Assembly (NCBI GenBank): GCA_016787345.1 | Contig: JAEUUU010000151.1 | Location: 1-56,543, forward strand | From: Saprospiraceae bacterium | GTDB taxonomy: Bacteria; Bacteroidota; Bacteroidia; Chitinophagales; Saprospiraceae | Direction of reading: 5' to 3' | DNA: 56,543 bases | Part shown: in pieces, positions 1 through 8,587 of the stretch | Layout of the letters: every line of letters starts with the position of its first letter | Position numbering within the stretch: the first letter of the stretch is position 1 | The notes under the pieces: generated by a model | Databases searched by the model: none | What the model was told of the DNA's origin: nothing | What the model saw: the letters and a program-made list of their open reading frames with translations, nothing else | Position numbers and translations under genes: made by a program

Positions 1-43
1 TGAACAACGTCGCTTATTTTATCCAGTAAACAACGTTTCCCAC

Positions 44-2494
44 ATGCGGAAAATCCTTCTTCTGGCGATTTTGATCGCCGGCATCGGAATCAATACCCGG
101 GCGCAAAATGATGGCGCCTACCGTCAAACCATTCTCTTTTCTCAGCCCTGGAAATTCTCCAAAGGCAATTTTAAAGGCGCCCAAAACGCCGCGTTCGACG
201 ATACCGGCTGGCAAACAGTGCGGGTGCCGCACGATTGGGCCATCGCGGGCCCCTTTGACCCGCTCGGCTCGGCCGAAACCGGCAAACTGCCATGGAAAGG
301 CGAAGGATGGTACCGCCACACCTTCACGCCCGACCCCGCCTGGCAAGGCAAACAACTGACGCTTTTGTTCGACGGCGTGATGGCTTTCCCCGTCGTTTGG
401 CTCAACGGCAAGGAAATCGGCCGCTGGGACTACGGCTACAATTCTTTTTACCTCGACGTGAGCGACCACATCGTGTTCGGGCAACCAAACGTGCTGGCCG
501 TGTATGTCGACACCCGCCGACATGAAAGCCGCTGGTATCCCGGCGCGGGTATTTACCGCAAAGTGACGCTTACGGTGACCGACCCGGTTCACGTCGCGCA
601 GTGGGGAACCCAGGTGACCACGCCGGAAATCAGCGCCGACCGGGCCCTTGTACAAGTGCGAACCCGCATCGTCAACGACGGCAAATCGCAGCAAACGGCA
701 ACGGTTCATCACATCGTTCTCGATCCTTCGGGCCGCCCCGCCGCGGTCAGCGATACCCTTTCGTGCCCTGTGAAAGCGGGAGAGGATCATCCTTTTACCC
801 ACAATATCCGGCTGCTCAACCCGCTGCTTTGGGATGTGGAGCAACCGAATCTGTACACCCTTCAAACCATTGTGCGCCGTCAGAATGGCGTATGCGACGT
901 GTATACAACCCGTTTCGGGGTGCGCAGCGCCGAATTTTCGGCCGACAACGGTTTCTGGCTCAACGGCCGCCGCGTTGCGCTCAAAGGCGTTTGTCTGCAC
1001 CACGACTTCGGCGCGCTCGGGGGCGCATTCAACTACCGCGCCATGCAACGCCAACTGGAGATCATGCGCGACATGGGTTGCAATGCTATCCGCACCAGCC
1101 ACAACGCTCCGGCGCCCGAATTGCTCGACCTGTGCGATGAAATGGGCTTCGTGGTGGTCGACGAGCTGTTCGACAAATGGGATGCCCGGGCCGACATCCT
1201 GCCGGAAACGGATTTTCAGGAATTCGCCCGCCGGCAAGTGCGCAACTTCGTGCAACGCGACCGCAACCACCCCTGCATTATCCTGTGGAGTTGCGGCAAC
1301 GAAATAGGCGATGTCCAGGGCAATGTCAACGGCGGTTTTGCCAAACTTGAACTGATGACCAACCTGTTCCGCCAAAACGACCCCACCCGCCCCGTCACCC
1401 TCGTATGCGACAACCGCGAATCGGCCACGCTGCGGCACATGGATTATTACGACGTCATTTGTTACAACTACGGCCGTCGCTACGACAAAGCCCGCCAGCT
1501 GGCGTCCGACCACTCGGTGATCATCTCCGAATCGGCTTCCACGGTGAGTACACGCGGTTATTTCAACCCGGTTTTACCGGCAAAAAAGACCGATTTCGAA
1601 CAACAACCCCGAATCAGTTCCTACGACCTCAACGCGCCCGAATGGGCCGAAATACCCGAAGACGATTTTAACTGGCAATGGGAAGACCGTTTTGTCGCCG
1701 GTGAATTCGTCTGGACCGGCTTCGACTACCTCGGCGAACCCACGCCCTACGGCGACTTTGCGGTGCAGGCCGGCCAGATCAAACAGGAAGCTACTGCGCG
1801 CAGTTCCTACTTCGGCATTGTCGATCTGGCGGGCATACCCAAAGACCGCTACTACCTGTACAAAAGTCTCTGGCGGCCAGGCGCCAATACCGTGCACCTG
1901 CTGCCGCACTGGAACTGGAAAGGCGCTGAAAACCAGCCGATTCCGGTGTTTGTCTACACCGATGGCGACGAAGTGGAGCTGTTTCTCAACGGCCGTTCGC
2001 TGGGCCGCCGGGCCAAACAACCGCTGGGCACAGGTCCGGTGCTGGAGCAATACCGCCTGATGTGGGACAACGTGCCCTACCAACCCGGCACCCTGCACGC
2101 AGTGGCCTACCGCGACGGGCAATTGATCGGCGAAGATCTCGTCAGAACCGCCGGCAAACCCGCTTCGGTCCGCCTGACGCCCGACCGCAGCCTGCTCCGC
2201 GCCGACGGCGATGATTTGTCGTTCGTGCTCGTGGAGGTGCTCGATGCGGAGGGCAATTTGTGCCCCCTGGCCGATCCGCTTGTTCGTTTCGAGTTGTCGG
2301 GCCCGGCCGAGATTGCCGGCGTCGACAATGGCGACCCGGTGTCGCTGGCGCCGTTTCAGGCCTCGGAAGGCAGGGTTTTTTACGGTAAAAGCATGCTGAT
2401 CGTGCGCACCCGGGAGGGGCAGCGCGGCGCTGTAACCGTAAAAGCAACATCTTCCGGATTGCGCAGCGGACAGGCGGTATTGAAGGTGGAATGA
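44..2494 (+). CDS. Secreted glycoside hydrolase family 2 (beta-galactosidase-like)
   Basis: An 816-residue exported GH2 enzyme, probably removing terminal beta-linked sugars such as galactose in the periplasm or outside the cell. A signal peptide (residues 1-20, ending before Gln21) precedes a jelly-roll sugar-binding domain (about 25-180), an Ig-like domain (about 183-293) and a TIM barrel (about 297-600). The general acid/base is Glu420 in CGNE and the nucleophile is Glu496 in ISESAS. The C-terminus carries a DUF4982-like domain (about 620-705, motif DGDEVELFLNG) and a further beta domain (about 710-816), the usual layout of Bacteroidota GH2 enzymes. The gene ends 7 bases from the convergent patatin gene. 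Exact substrate cannot be told from sequence; beta-glucuronidase or beta-mannosidase activity is less likely but possible. Confidence 0.93.
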   Translation: MRKILLLAILIAGIGINTRAQNDGAYRQTILFSQPWKFSKGNFKGAQNAAFDDTGWQTVRVPHDWAIAGPFDPLGSAETGKLPWKGEGWYRHTFTPDPAWQGKQLTLLFDGVMAFPVVWLNGKEIGRWDYGYNSFYLDVSDHIVFGQPNVLAVYVDTRRHESRWYPGAGIYRKVTLTVTDPVHVAQWGTQVTTPEISADRALVQVRTRIVNDGKSQQTATVHHIVLDPSGRPAAVSDTLSCPVKAGEDHPFTHNIRLLNPLLWDVEQPNLYTLQTIVRRQNGVCDVYTTRFGVRSAEFSADNGFWLNGRRVALKGVCLHHDFGALGGAFNYRAMQRQLEIMRDMGCNAIRTSHNAPAPELLDLCDEMGFVVVDELFDKWDARADILPETDFQEFARRQVRNFVQRDRNHPCIILWSCGNEIGDVQGNVNGGFAKLELMTNLFRQNDPTRPVTLVCDNRESATLRHMDYYDVICYNYGRRYDKARQLASDHSVIISESASTVSTRGYFNPVLPAKKTDFEQQPRISSYDLNAPEWAEIPEDDFNWQWEDRFVAGEFVWTGFDYLGEPTPYGDFAVQAGQIKQEATARSSYFGIVDLAGIPKDRYYLYKSLWRPGANTVHLLPHWNWKGAENQPIPVFVYTDGDEVELFLNGRSLGRRAKQPLGTGPVLEQYRLMWDNVPYQPGTLHAVAYRDGQLIGEDLVRTAGKPASVRLTPDRSLLRADGDDLSFVLVEVLDAEGNLCPLADPLVRFELSGPAEIAGVDNGDPVSLAPFQASEGRVFYGKSMLIVRTREGQRGAVTVKATSSGLRSGQAVLKVE

Positions 2495-2501
2495 AGTATT
2501 T

Positions 2502-3761
2502 TCAGGCAAATACGGCGTTCATTTCCAATAATTTGGCCCTCAAATCCTTGTAGGCGACCCAGTTGAAGTTTTTCAAAAAATCAGCTGCTGCGTGGGCGCC
2601 GCGTACGAAAAGGTCGAGTTTGCCTTCATCTGAAATGCTGAAATCCATCCAGTTGTAATCGCCGGAATCGATGAAGCCGATCAGGCGCCGGTAATCGGGG
2701 TGTTGCACGATGAAATCATTGTCGCCGTAGGCCATCATGGCGTTCAGCGTAGCGCCGAAGAAGTCGCCGAACGATTCGTTTTTGTTGTACGTATCCCGGT
2801 CGATCCCGATTTTGACCCCGAAGGTAGGCGCCGACGGGAGGGTCCGGTTGTTGTGAAAAAGGGAGATCGGGAAATTGGACAAGGTGCCGCCGTCGACAAA
2901 ATATGCCTCCGAGGGAATTGGGCCTTTGTAATTGGCCAATTGCTGCCAAAGCGCGGGTGAATCGGTCGTATTGGGCAAATTTTTGGCGATATAAGGGTAA
3001 AAAAGAACCGGTACGCTCATGCTGGCCCGCACGAATTCCGCCGGATCGACCGATTCCGGATCGGCGTAATAAAGCGCTGCGAGATCGGGGAAAACCACCT
3101 TGGTTTCGGTGGTGACTTCGGCGGTGACGACGGCCACCCGTTCGAAGCGTCCGGGGCCGTACGCCGTACCATCCAGGCGGTGGCGCAGTCCGGCCGGGGT
3201 CAGTTGGCGCACGGCTTTCAGGTCGCGGAGGGTATACACGCCTTTGGCCTGGAGCAGGCCGCTCAGCCATTCCTGAAAATGCAATCCGGGGTTGAGGCCG
3301 TAGCATTCCTTCACATCGTCCATGATTTTACTCGAATACCGCGCGACCTTTCGCTTTTTGCTGTCGGGGTCGAGCAAGGCATCAAGGAAGTGCTGAACGT
3401 CCTTGTCGCCGTCCATAAAATCGCTGAAATCCTTGCCGGCAACTTCCCGGATCAGCCATTCGGCTTTGGCGGCCTCGATCGGGCCGCCGCCGGCCAGCAG
3501 CATGGAGACAATCGAACCGGCCGAGGTGCCGGCCAGTTGCAGGAAGCGGATGTTCATTTGTTCGAGCACGTACACGTAGCCCAGCAGCGCCACGCCAAGG
3601 GTGCCGCCGCCTTCGAGCACGAGATCGACGTATTGATACCCCTGGTCGTCGACGACGTCGGAGAGATTGAGTTGGCCCTCTGGTTGGGATGCGGCAAAAA
3701 CATGAAGATCGTCGAGCAGGGCGAGCACTTCGGGGTGTTGGGTATAAGCGGTGGTTTCCAT
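2502..3761 (-). CDS. Patatin-like phospholipase family protein
   Basis: A 419-residue serine lipid acyl hydrolase with the patatin Ser-Asp dyad. The oxyanion-hole glycine motif GGGTLG lies at 51-56, the nucleophile is Ser80 in GTSAG, and the second catalytic residue is Asp290 in the DGG motif. There is no signal peptide or membrane segment, so it is probably cytoplasmic and acts on membrane phospholipids or acyl esters. The roughly 150 residues between nucleophile and Asp are longer than in plant patatins, as in many bacterial members. It is transcribed away from trxB, and a good -7 element (TACTTTTG on its strand) sits 17 bases before the start codon. The physiological substrate is unknown. 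Confidence 0.9.
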   Translation of the reverse strand: METTAYTQHPEVLALLDDLHVFAASQPEGQLNLSDVVDDQGYQYVDLVLEGGGTLGVALLGYVYVLEQMNIRFLQLAGTSAGSIVSMLLAGGGPIEAAKAEWLIREVAGKDFSDFMDGDKDVQHFLDALLDPDSKKRKVARYSSKIMDDVKECYGLNPGLHFQEWLSGLLQAKGVYTLRDLKAVRQLTPAGLRHRLDGTAYGPGRFERVAVVTAEVTTETKVVFPDLAALYYADPESVDPAEFVRASMSVPVLFYPYIAKNLPNTTDSPALWQQLANYKGPIPSEAYFVDGGTLSNFPISLFHNNRTLPSAPTFGVKIGIDRDTYNKNESFGDFFGATLNAMMAYGDNDFIVQHPDYRRLIGFIDSGDYNWMDFSISDEGKLDLFVRGAHAAADFLKNFNWVAYKDLRAKLLEMNAVFA

Positions 3762-3778
3762 AAGAAGATTGTTTGGTT

Positions 3779-3786
3779 CAAAAGTA
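3779..3786 (-). promoter_or_regulatory. Bacteroidota -7 promoter element for the patatin gene
   Basis: On the minus strand this reads TACTTTTG, an exact match to the Bacteroidota -7 consensus TAnnTTTG. It lies 17 bases before the ATG at 3761, so the mRNA leader would be very short. No convincing -33 TTTG was found at the usual spacing. Confidence 0.5.
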
Positions 3787-3925
3787 GGGGCGACGAAAGG
3801 GCGCCGGCGGATAATTCAACCGCCGGTCGGAATTCTTCAACGAGATGTGCGCTTTGCGGAAAGACTACGTCCGAACAATGCCAAAAAATCCTTGTTTTAG
3901 TCCATCCTTCCGGCGTGCTTACGCC

Positions 3926-3933
3926 TACCTTTG
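3926..3933 (+). promoter_or_regulatory. Bacteroidota -7 promoter element for trxB
   Basis: TACCTTTG matches TAnnTTTG exactly and ends 8 bases before the trxB ATG at 3942. A start site about 7 bases downstream would make the transcript nearly leaderless. A TTG at 3892-3894 is too distant to be a good -33 element. The divergent patatin promoter lies about 140 bases away. Confidence 0.55.
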
Positions 3934-3941
3934 TCCCCGTT

Positions 3942-4874
3942 ATGGAAAAAGTAAAATGTCTCATTATCGGCTCCGGCCCTGCCGGTTACGCCGCTGCTAT
4001 TTATGCCGCCCGGGCCGGCCTCAGCCCGGTTTTGTACACTGGCCCCCAACCCGGCGGCCAGCTCATGATCACCAACGACGTGGAGAACTATCCCGGTTAC
4101 CCGCAAGGACGTATGGGCCCGGAAATGATGGACGATTTCAAGGCGCAAGCCGAACGTTTTGAAACCGACATCCGCAATGAAATGATCGTCAAGGTCGATT
4201 TTACGGGTCCGATGCACAAAGCCTGGTCGGAAAGCGGTCATGAAATTCATGCGCCCGCCGTGATTATCGCCACGGGCGCCAGCGCCAAATGGCTGGGTAT
4301 TCCGGGTGAGAAAGAATTCGAAAATCGGGGCGTATCCGCCTGTGCTGTGTGCGACGGCTTTTTCTTCCGCAAACAGAAGGTCGCCATCGTCGGTGGCGGC
4401 GATACGGCTGCCGAAGAAAGCACCTATCTGGCCAAAATCTGCGCCGAAGTGCATCTGCTGGTGCGCCGCGACGAGATGCGCGCCTCCAAAATCATGCAGG
4501 AGCGTGTGCTCAATACGCCCAACCTCATCGTCCACTGGAATACCGAAGCCAGCGAAGTGCTCGGCGACGATGCCGGGGTGACCGGCGTCCGGATCATCAA
4601 CAACCAGACGAAAGAATGCAGCGTACTCGACGTCACCGGTTTTTTCGTGGCCATCGGCCACCAGCCGAACACCGGCGTATTCAAAGACTGGATCAATCTC
4701 GATGAAACGGGTTATATCCAGGCTGTACCGGGCCGTACGTTTACCAATATTCCAGGCGTGTTTGCCTGCGGCGACGCCCAGGACAAAATTTACCGACAGG
4801 CCGTCACGGCAGCCGGTACGGGCTGTATGGCCGCACTGGATGCCGAGCGGTATCTGGTGGAGCAGGGATATTGA
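3942..4874 (+). CDS. trxB: Thioredoxin-disulfide reductase
   Basis: A 310-residue NADPH-dependent flavoenzyme that reduces thioredoxin in the cytoplasm. The FAD-binding GSGPAGYAAA motif is at 10-20, the redox-active pair is Cys134 and Cys137 in CAVC, the NADPH-binding GGGDTAAEE is at 151-159, and the second FAD motif GDAQD is near the C-terminus. Length and domain order are standard for low-molecular-weight thioredoxin reductase. The frame stays open upstream to 3180, but that stretch is antisense to the patatin gene; the family begins at the ATG at 3942, just after a promoter -7 element. An inverted-repeat element follows the stop. Confidence 0.97.
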   Translation: MEKVKCLIIGSGPAGYAAAIYAARAGLSPVLYTGPQPGGQLMITNDVENYPGYPQGRMGPEMMDDFKAQAERFETDIRNEMIVKVDFTGPMHKAWSESGHEIHAPAVIIATGASAKWLGIPGEKEFENRGVSACAVCDGFFFRKQKVAIVGGGDTAAEESTYLAKICAEVHLLVRRDEMRASKIMQERVLNTPNLIVHWNTEASEVLGDDAGVTGVRIINNQTKECSVLDVTGFFVAIGHQPNTGVFKDWINLDETGYIQAVPGRTFTNIPGVFACGDAQDKIYRQAVTAAGTGCMAALDAERYLVEQGY

Positions 4875-4890
4875 AAAATACAGGATTCAG

Positions 4891-5041
4891 GAGGCTGTCT
4901 CACAAGTCTGAGTACCCAGGAGGCTCTGGCGAAATAAGTTTCACGCAAAGCCGCAAAGGCCGCCAAGGGGCAAACTTTGCGCGCTTTGCGTGAAATAATA
5001 TTTCTACGATTTTGGGCCGGCCAGACTTGTGAGACAGCCTC
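4891..5041. repeat. 151-bp MITE-like element with 20-bp terminal inverted repeats
   Basis: The 20 bases at 4891-4910 are the exact reverse complement of 5022-5041, giving perfect terminal inverted repeats that begin GAGGCTGTCTCA, a type of end seen on some insertion sequences. Nothing inside encodes a transposase. The interior holds a second, nested inverted repeat at 4939-4995. No target-site duplication is visible at the outer ends. It lies between the trxB stop and the aminotransferase start, and its right end supplies a GTG in frame with the aminotransferase. It could be a non-autonomous transposable element or simply a long intergenic hairpin. Confidence 0.65.
4939..4995. repeat. Nested hairpin repeat of the TTTCACGCAAAG family
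   Basis: The left arm TTTCACGCAAAGCCGCAAAG pairs with a right arm ending GCTTTGCGTGAAA, with a single extra base in the right arm. The same outer motifs, TTTCACGC and GCGTGAAA, delimit the hairpins clustered at 49346-49592, so this is one member of a dispersed family. It sits wholly inside the 151-bp inverted-repeat element. Confidence 0.75.
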
Positions 5042-5100
5042 TTTGTTTTATACCGGGCGCTTCAACATGCTCCATACACAAGCCTTCAAATTTGAAAACC

Positions 5101-6249
5101 TTGCTCCACTGTCAAAAACATCTCTTCTCCCTCGACCCCGGCCAGCACTACCTCAACGGCGCCTACATGTCGCCCATGCTGAAGTCGGTGGAAGAGGCCG
5201 GCCTGTCGGGTCTGTTGCGGAAACGACAGCCACAGCGGATCAGCGCGGCTGATTTTTTTGAAGATGCCGAACGTTTGCGCGCCCTTTTTGCCCGATTGAT
5301 CAATGCCCGCTCTGCCGACGAGGTGGCGCTCATCCCCTCGGCGTCGTACGGAATGGCCGTGGTGGCCAAAAACCTGCCTGCGCGCGCCGGACAAAAAATC
5401 ATCATGGCCGATGCCCAGTTTCCCAGTAATGTGTACCCCTGGATGAAACTGGCCGGCGAGCGCGGCCTCGACCTTGAATTTGTAGCGATGCCGGTCGGGA
5501 AAGAACATCGAGGCAAAATCTGGAACGAGCGTATTCTCCATGCCATCGACGACCGAACCGTGCTCGTGGCCCTGGGGCACGTGCACTGGGCCAATGGAAC
5601 GCGTTTCGATCTTGAACAAATTGCCGCCAAAACCCATCGCCACGGCGGACTGATCGTGGCAGATGGCACGCAAAGTGTCGGCGCGCTGCCGCTCGACGTG
5701 CAGGCTTTCGGCCTCGATGCGCTGATCTGCGCTGGCTACAAATGGCTGATGGGGCCGTATTCAAGCGGTTATGCCTGGCTGGGACCGACTTTTATAGAAG
5801 GGCAGCCCCTCGAGGAAAACTGGATCAACCGCCGCAACAGTGAGGATTTTGCCCAACTCGTCAACTACCAGCCGGATTACCAGCCCGGCGCCCGGCGATT
5901 CGACGTGGGCGAGAGAAGCAACTTTATCGCGGTGCCCATGTGCATCGCGGCGCTCGAACAAATACTGGCCTGGGGCACCGACAATATACAGGCCTATTGC
6001 CACACACTGATCGCTCCCTACCTGCCCAAATGGGCGGCTTTGGGCTACCACACCGAACATCCCGACTGGCGAGCGGCTCATCTGTTCGGGATCGAACTTC
6101 CGCCGCGGGTCAAACCCGCCGATGTGCAGCAAAATCTGAAAGCGGCCGGTATTTCGGTGTCCGTTCGGGGCGATTTTGTGCGCATTTCACCCCATGTTTA
6201 CAACGACGCGGCCGATCTGGAGGCGCTGACCGAGGCGCTCAGTTTTTGA
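5101..6249 (+). CDS. Aminotransferase class V-fold PLP enzyme
   Basis: A PLP-dependent enzyme of the class V fold (cysteine desulfurase, isopenicillin N epimerase and kynureninase relatives), 382 residues from the chosen start. The PLP-contacting Asp188 lies in VADGTQSVG and the Schiff-base lysine is Lys214 in AGYKW. There is no ATG before the conserved N-terminal LNGAYMSP motif; the first in-frame ATG (5167) would cut into it. I therefore place the start at TTG 5101; TTG 5092 or GTG 5029 (inside the upstream inverted repeat) are alternatives. The 3' end overlaps the convergent T9SS gene by 11 bases. The substrate is not predictable; no cysteine typical of desulfurase active sites was identified. 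Confidence 0.85.
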   Translation: MLHCQKHLFSLDPGQHYLNGAYMSPMLKSVEEAGLSGLLRKRQPQRISAADFFEDAERLRALFARLINARSADEVALIPSASYGMAVVAKNLPARAGQKIIMADAQFPSNVYPWMKLAGERGLDLEFVAMPVGKEHRGKIWNERILHAIDDRTVLVALGHVHWANGTRFDLEQIAAKTHRHGGLIVADGTQSVGALPLDVQAFGLDALICAGYKWLMGPYSSGYAWLGPTFIEGQPLEENWINRRNSEDFAQLVNYQPDYQPGARRFDVGERSNFIAVPMCIAALEQILAWGTDNIQAYCHTLIAPYLPKWAALGYHTEHPDWRAAHLFGIELPPRVKPADVQQNLKAAGISVSVRGDFVRISPHVYNDAADLEALTEALSF

Positions 6250-8416
6250 TGAAATTTTTAAAAACAGGGCCTTTTTCTGTGCTGATTTGTAAAAAATATA
6301 AGCCGGAAGGCCAGTCTTTTACCGAAATGGGTTGTGCTGAAAAGGTTCCCATGAGGCTGCCCTGCGCGTCGAACATCCGAACGGCCTGAATGGAAGCAGG
6401 GCTGTCGATATACAACAGGTCGCTGACCGGATTGGGCCGGATGGTCAAAGTGATTTGACCGGTTTCCTGCGTGTTCGTACTCGCCGTATAACTGTACCGA
6501 ACGATCCGGGAAGAGAACTTGACTTCTCCCACCCACAAATGATTGCCTACGGCGCACAACGACTGCGGCAGGGTCAGGTATTGGTCGCCCAGACCGGGTT
6601 GTGTGTTGCTCATTTGCGCCTGGCCCAGCACGACTGCCGTGTTCGGGTCGCCGGCATCTTCGATGTTTGCCCAAAGCAATACGTTGTGGTTGTTCGTGTT
6701 GGCAATGGCGAGGCTGCCGTTGAAAGCGATGGCGCTGGCGCTCAGGTTGAGCGGAAGCGATGGCGGCTGGCCGGGCATCGGCGGGTCGCGGGTGATGATT
6801 TTCCAGGGATCGAGGTTGCCGTTCAGCAGTTCTGCGACTTTGAAAATATAAATATAGGGCTGACCGCTCTGGATGGTCGCTGTCAGGTATTCACCGTCGC
6901 TGTGCAGACTGCTCAACGGCGCGTAGGGCAGTACGATTTCGAGGTCGGGGTTGTCATTGCCATTGGCGGGCAGTTGTTCCCAAAGCCAGATCTTGCCGGA
7001 ACGCTCGCCGAGGTAAAAAAACGCGCTGTCGTACGCCACGGCATTCAGATATTCAAATTCGGCAGAACCGATATGGTTGGTAAAAATCAGGTCGGGTCCT
7101 GTGGCCGCGGTGGGTATATTGTTCCACACCGCGACGTTTTGTTGGCCAGCCAGCACCAGTTTGCCCTCAAAAACGGCATTGTCTCTGACAAATAAATTAT
7201 TGGCTTTCAGATTGATCGCCACGTCGGGCGCCTGGCCCAATGAGGGATCGGCGCTGTTCCATATCCACAAAGTCCGGTCAAAATCCGAAGTGGCGATCAG
7301 GCGCTGGCCGTCGGTACAAAGGATGGGATTCTGGATGTAATGCAGATCGGCCAGGGTGTTGTAGGAAACGGCCGGGCTTCCCAGCGCCCAATCGGGCTGC
7401 TGCCCCGACGATGTTGGAATAGTCGCATACACCTGCACATTGTTGCCGTTGTAATTGTTGACGTACAAACGCCCCCCGGCCACGATCACGTCGTTGCCGT
7501 CGCCGTTGTTGTACCAATCGTTTTCCAGCACCAGATCGGCCGTTTCAGCGGCGCTTTGGGGCATATTGTCCCAGATTTTCACATCGCCAATTGTACCGGC
7601 GACAAAACGGCCGTCGTCGGTTTTTACGCCCTTGATCCATTCGGGCATATACCAGTCGTAGGGTTGGTTGGCAATTGTGGGATAGCTGTTCCAGAAATAA
7701 GTGACGGCGGTGTTCTGCAAGCCGGCGATGGTGGAATTGTGCTCGCCCACCGCCAGAAAACTGAGCCCGTCGGTTGAAATATTGCGCAAGGTGCCGAAGG
7801 AAGGGTGGGTAATAACGTAGTCGGGGGGCTGGTTGTCGCTTTGCGGCCAGTTGTTCCAGAACAAAAGGGCTTTTCCCTGCGTGGCGGAGGCGATCAATCT
7901 TGTGCCGTCGGTCCATACGCCCCAGGGCCAGGAGTAGGGCAGCATGGCGCCCGGCGGCGTAAAAGCAGGCAAATAAAGGGAGATGTCGGCAGCTGCACCA
8001 TTGGCTTCGGGAAACTGGTTCCACAGCAGGATTCGGTCGTTTTCCGTGTCGGCCACTGCCAGATGCCCGTCGGCAGCGAGGGAGACGTTGCCGGGGAAAT
8101 TCAGGCCGGCCTTGGTCGTGCCTTGCAAATTGGTCTCAAAGCCCGCCTGGCCGAGAACCCGGTCGGGCGGGGTGTTCCAGTTGTCGGGCAGGGCGTCCCA
8201 GATCAGGATGCGATTGTTGAAGCGGTCGCACACCAGAAAATGCGTCCCGTTGGAGGCGATGCCGCTGGGGTGGTTGAACAGGAGCGCGCCGCCGGTTTGG
8301 TTGAAGCCGGCCCCGGAGAGCATCAGGTCGGCTGGCTGGAAGGTCTGAAACCAGTTTTGGGCGGGAAGGGCAGGGGAGAGGAGCGGGAGAAAGAGCGGGA
8401 GAAGGATTTTACGCAT
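6239..8416 (-). CDS. T9SS type A sorting domain protein, NHL/propeller-like
   Basis: A 725-residue secreted protein. The start at 8416 gives a signal peptide (MRKILLPLFLPLL..LPAQ). The body holds many 45-60 residue repeats with the pattern L-x-W-(D/N)-x-(L/F/M)-P followed by a PD or AADL step, for example ILIWDALPDNW and LLLWNQFPEA, which looks like beta-propeller or NHL-type repeats. The last 75 residues are a T9SS type A domain (IRPNPVSDLL...GLYFLQI), so the protein should cross the outer membrane by T9SS and be anchored or released outside. No enzymatic motif is visible; a carbohydrate- or protein-binding role is possible. It is transcribed divergently from the barrel gene at 8588. Confidence 0.85.
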   Translation of the reverse strand: MRKILLPLFLPLLSPALPAQNWFQTFQPADLMLSGAGFNQTGGALLFNHPSGIASNGTHFLVCDRFNNRILIWDALPDNWNTPPDRVLGQAGFETNLQGTTKAGLNFPGNVSLAADGHLAVADTENDRILLWNQFPEANGAAADISLYLPAFTPPGAMLPYSWPWGVWTDGTRLIASATQGKALLFWNNWPQSDNQPPDYVITHPSFGTLRNISTDGLSFLAVGEHNSTIAGLQNTAVTYFWNSYPTIANQPYDWYMPEWIKGVKTDDGRFVAGTIGDVKIWDNMPQSAAETADLVLENDWYNNGDGNDVIVAGGRLYVNNYNGNNVQVYATIPTSSGQQPDWALGSPAVSYNTLADLHYIQNPILCTDGQRLIATSDFDRTLWIWNSADPSLGQAPDVAINLKANNLFVRDNAVFEGKLVLAGQQNVAVWNNIPTAATGPDLIFTNHIGSAEFEYLNAVAYDSAFFYLGERSGKIWLWEQLPANGNDNPDLEIVLPYAPLSSLHSDGEYLTATIQSGQPYIYIFKVAELLNGNLDPWKIITRDPPMPGQPPSLPLNLSASAIAFNGSLAIANTNNHNVLLWANIEDAGDPNTAVVLGQAQMSNTQPGLGDQYLTLPQSLCAVGNHLWVGEVKFSSRIVRYSYTASTNTQETGQITLTIRPNPVSDLLYIDSPASIQAVRMFDAQGSLMGTFSAQPISVKDWPSGLYFLQISTEKGPVFKNFIKN

Positions 8417-8587
8417 GGGAAATCGGTGTTGGTATTTACTTCCTCTGACGGCTTTTAGGCCAACGGGTTTAATATTCCACAAAAAAGGCCAATACTTTGC
8501 GGGGCATTTTTACGCGGAAAAAGCCTGTTGTACAAGAAGAATCCTTAATTTGCCAAATATTCCAGAAGCATTCAAACCCTGTTATCC

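Noticed and set aside
14-1513. Long open frame antisense to the GH2 gene
   Set aside because: It lies wholly opposite a gene with a signal peptide and intact catalytic residues; its translation shows no family motif. Such frames are common in GC-rich coding DNA.
3180-3941. A 254-codon N-terminal extension of thioredoxin reductase
   Set aside because: The extension is antisense to the patatin gene and the family begins at 3942.
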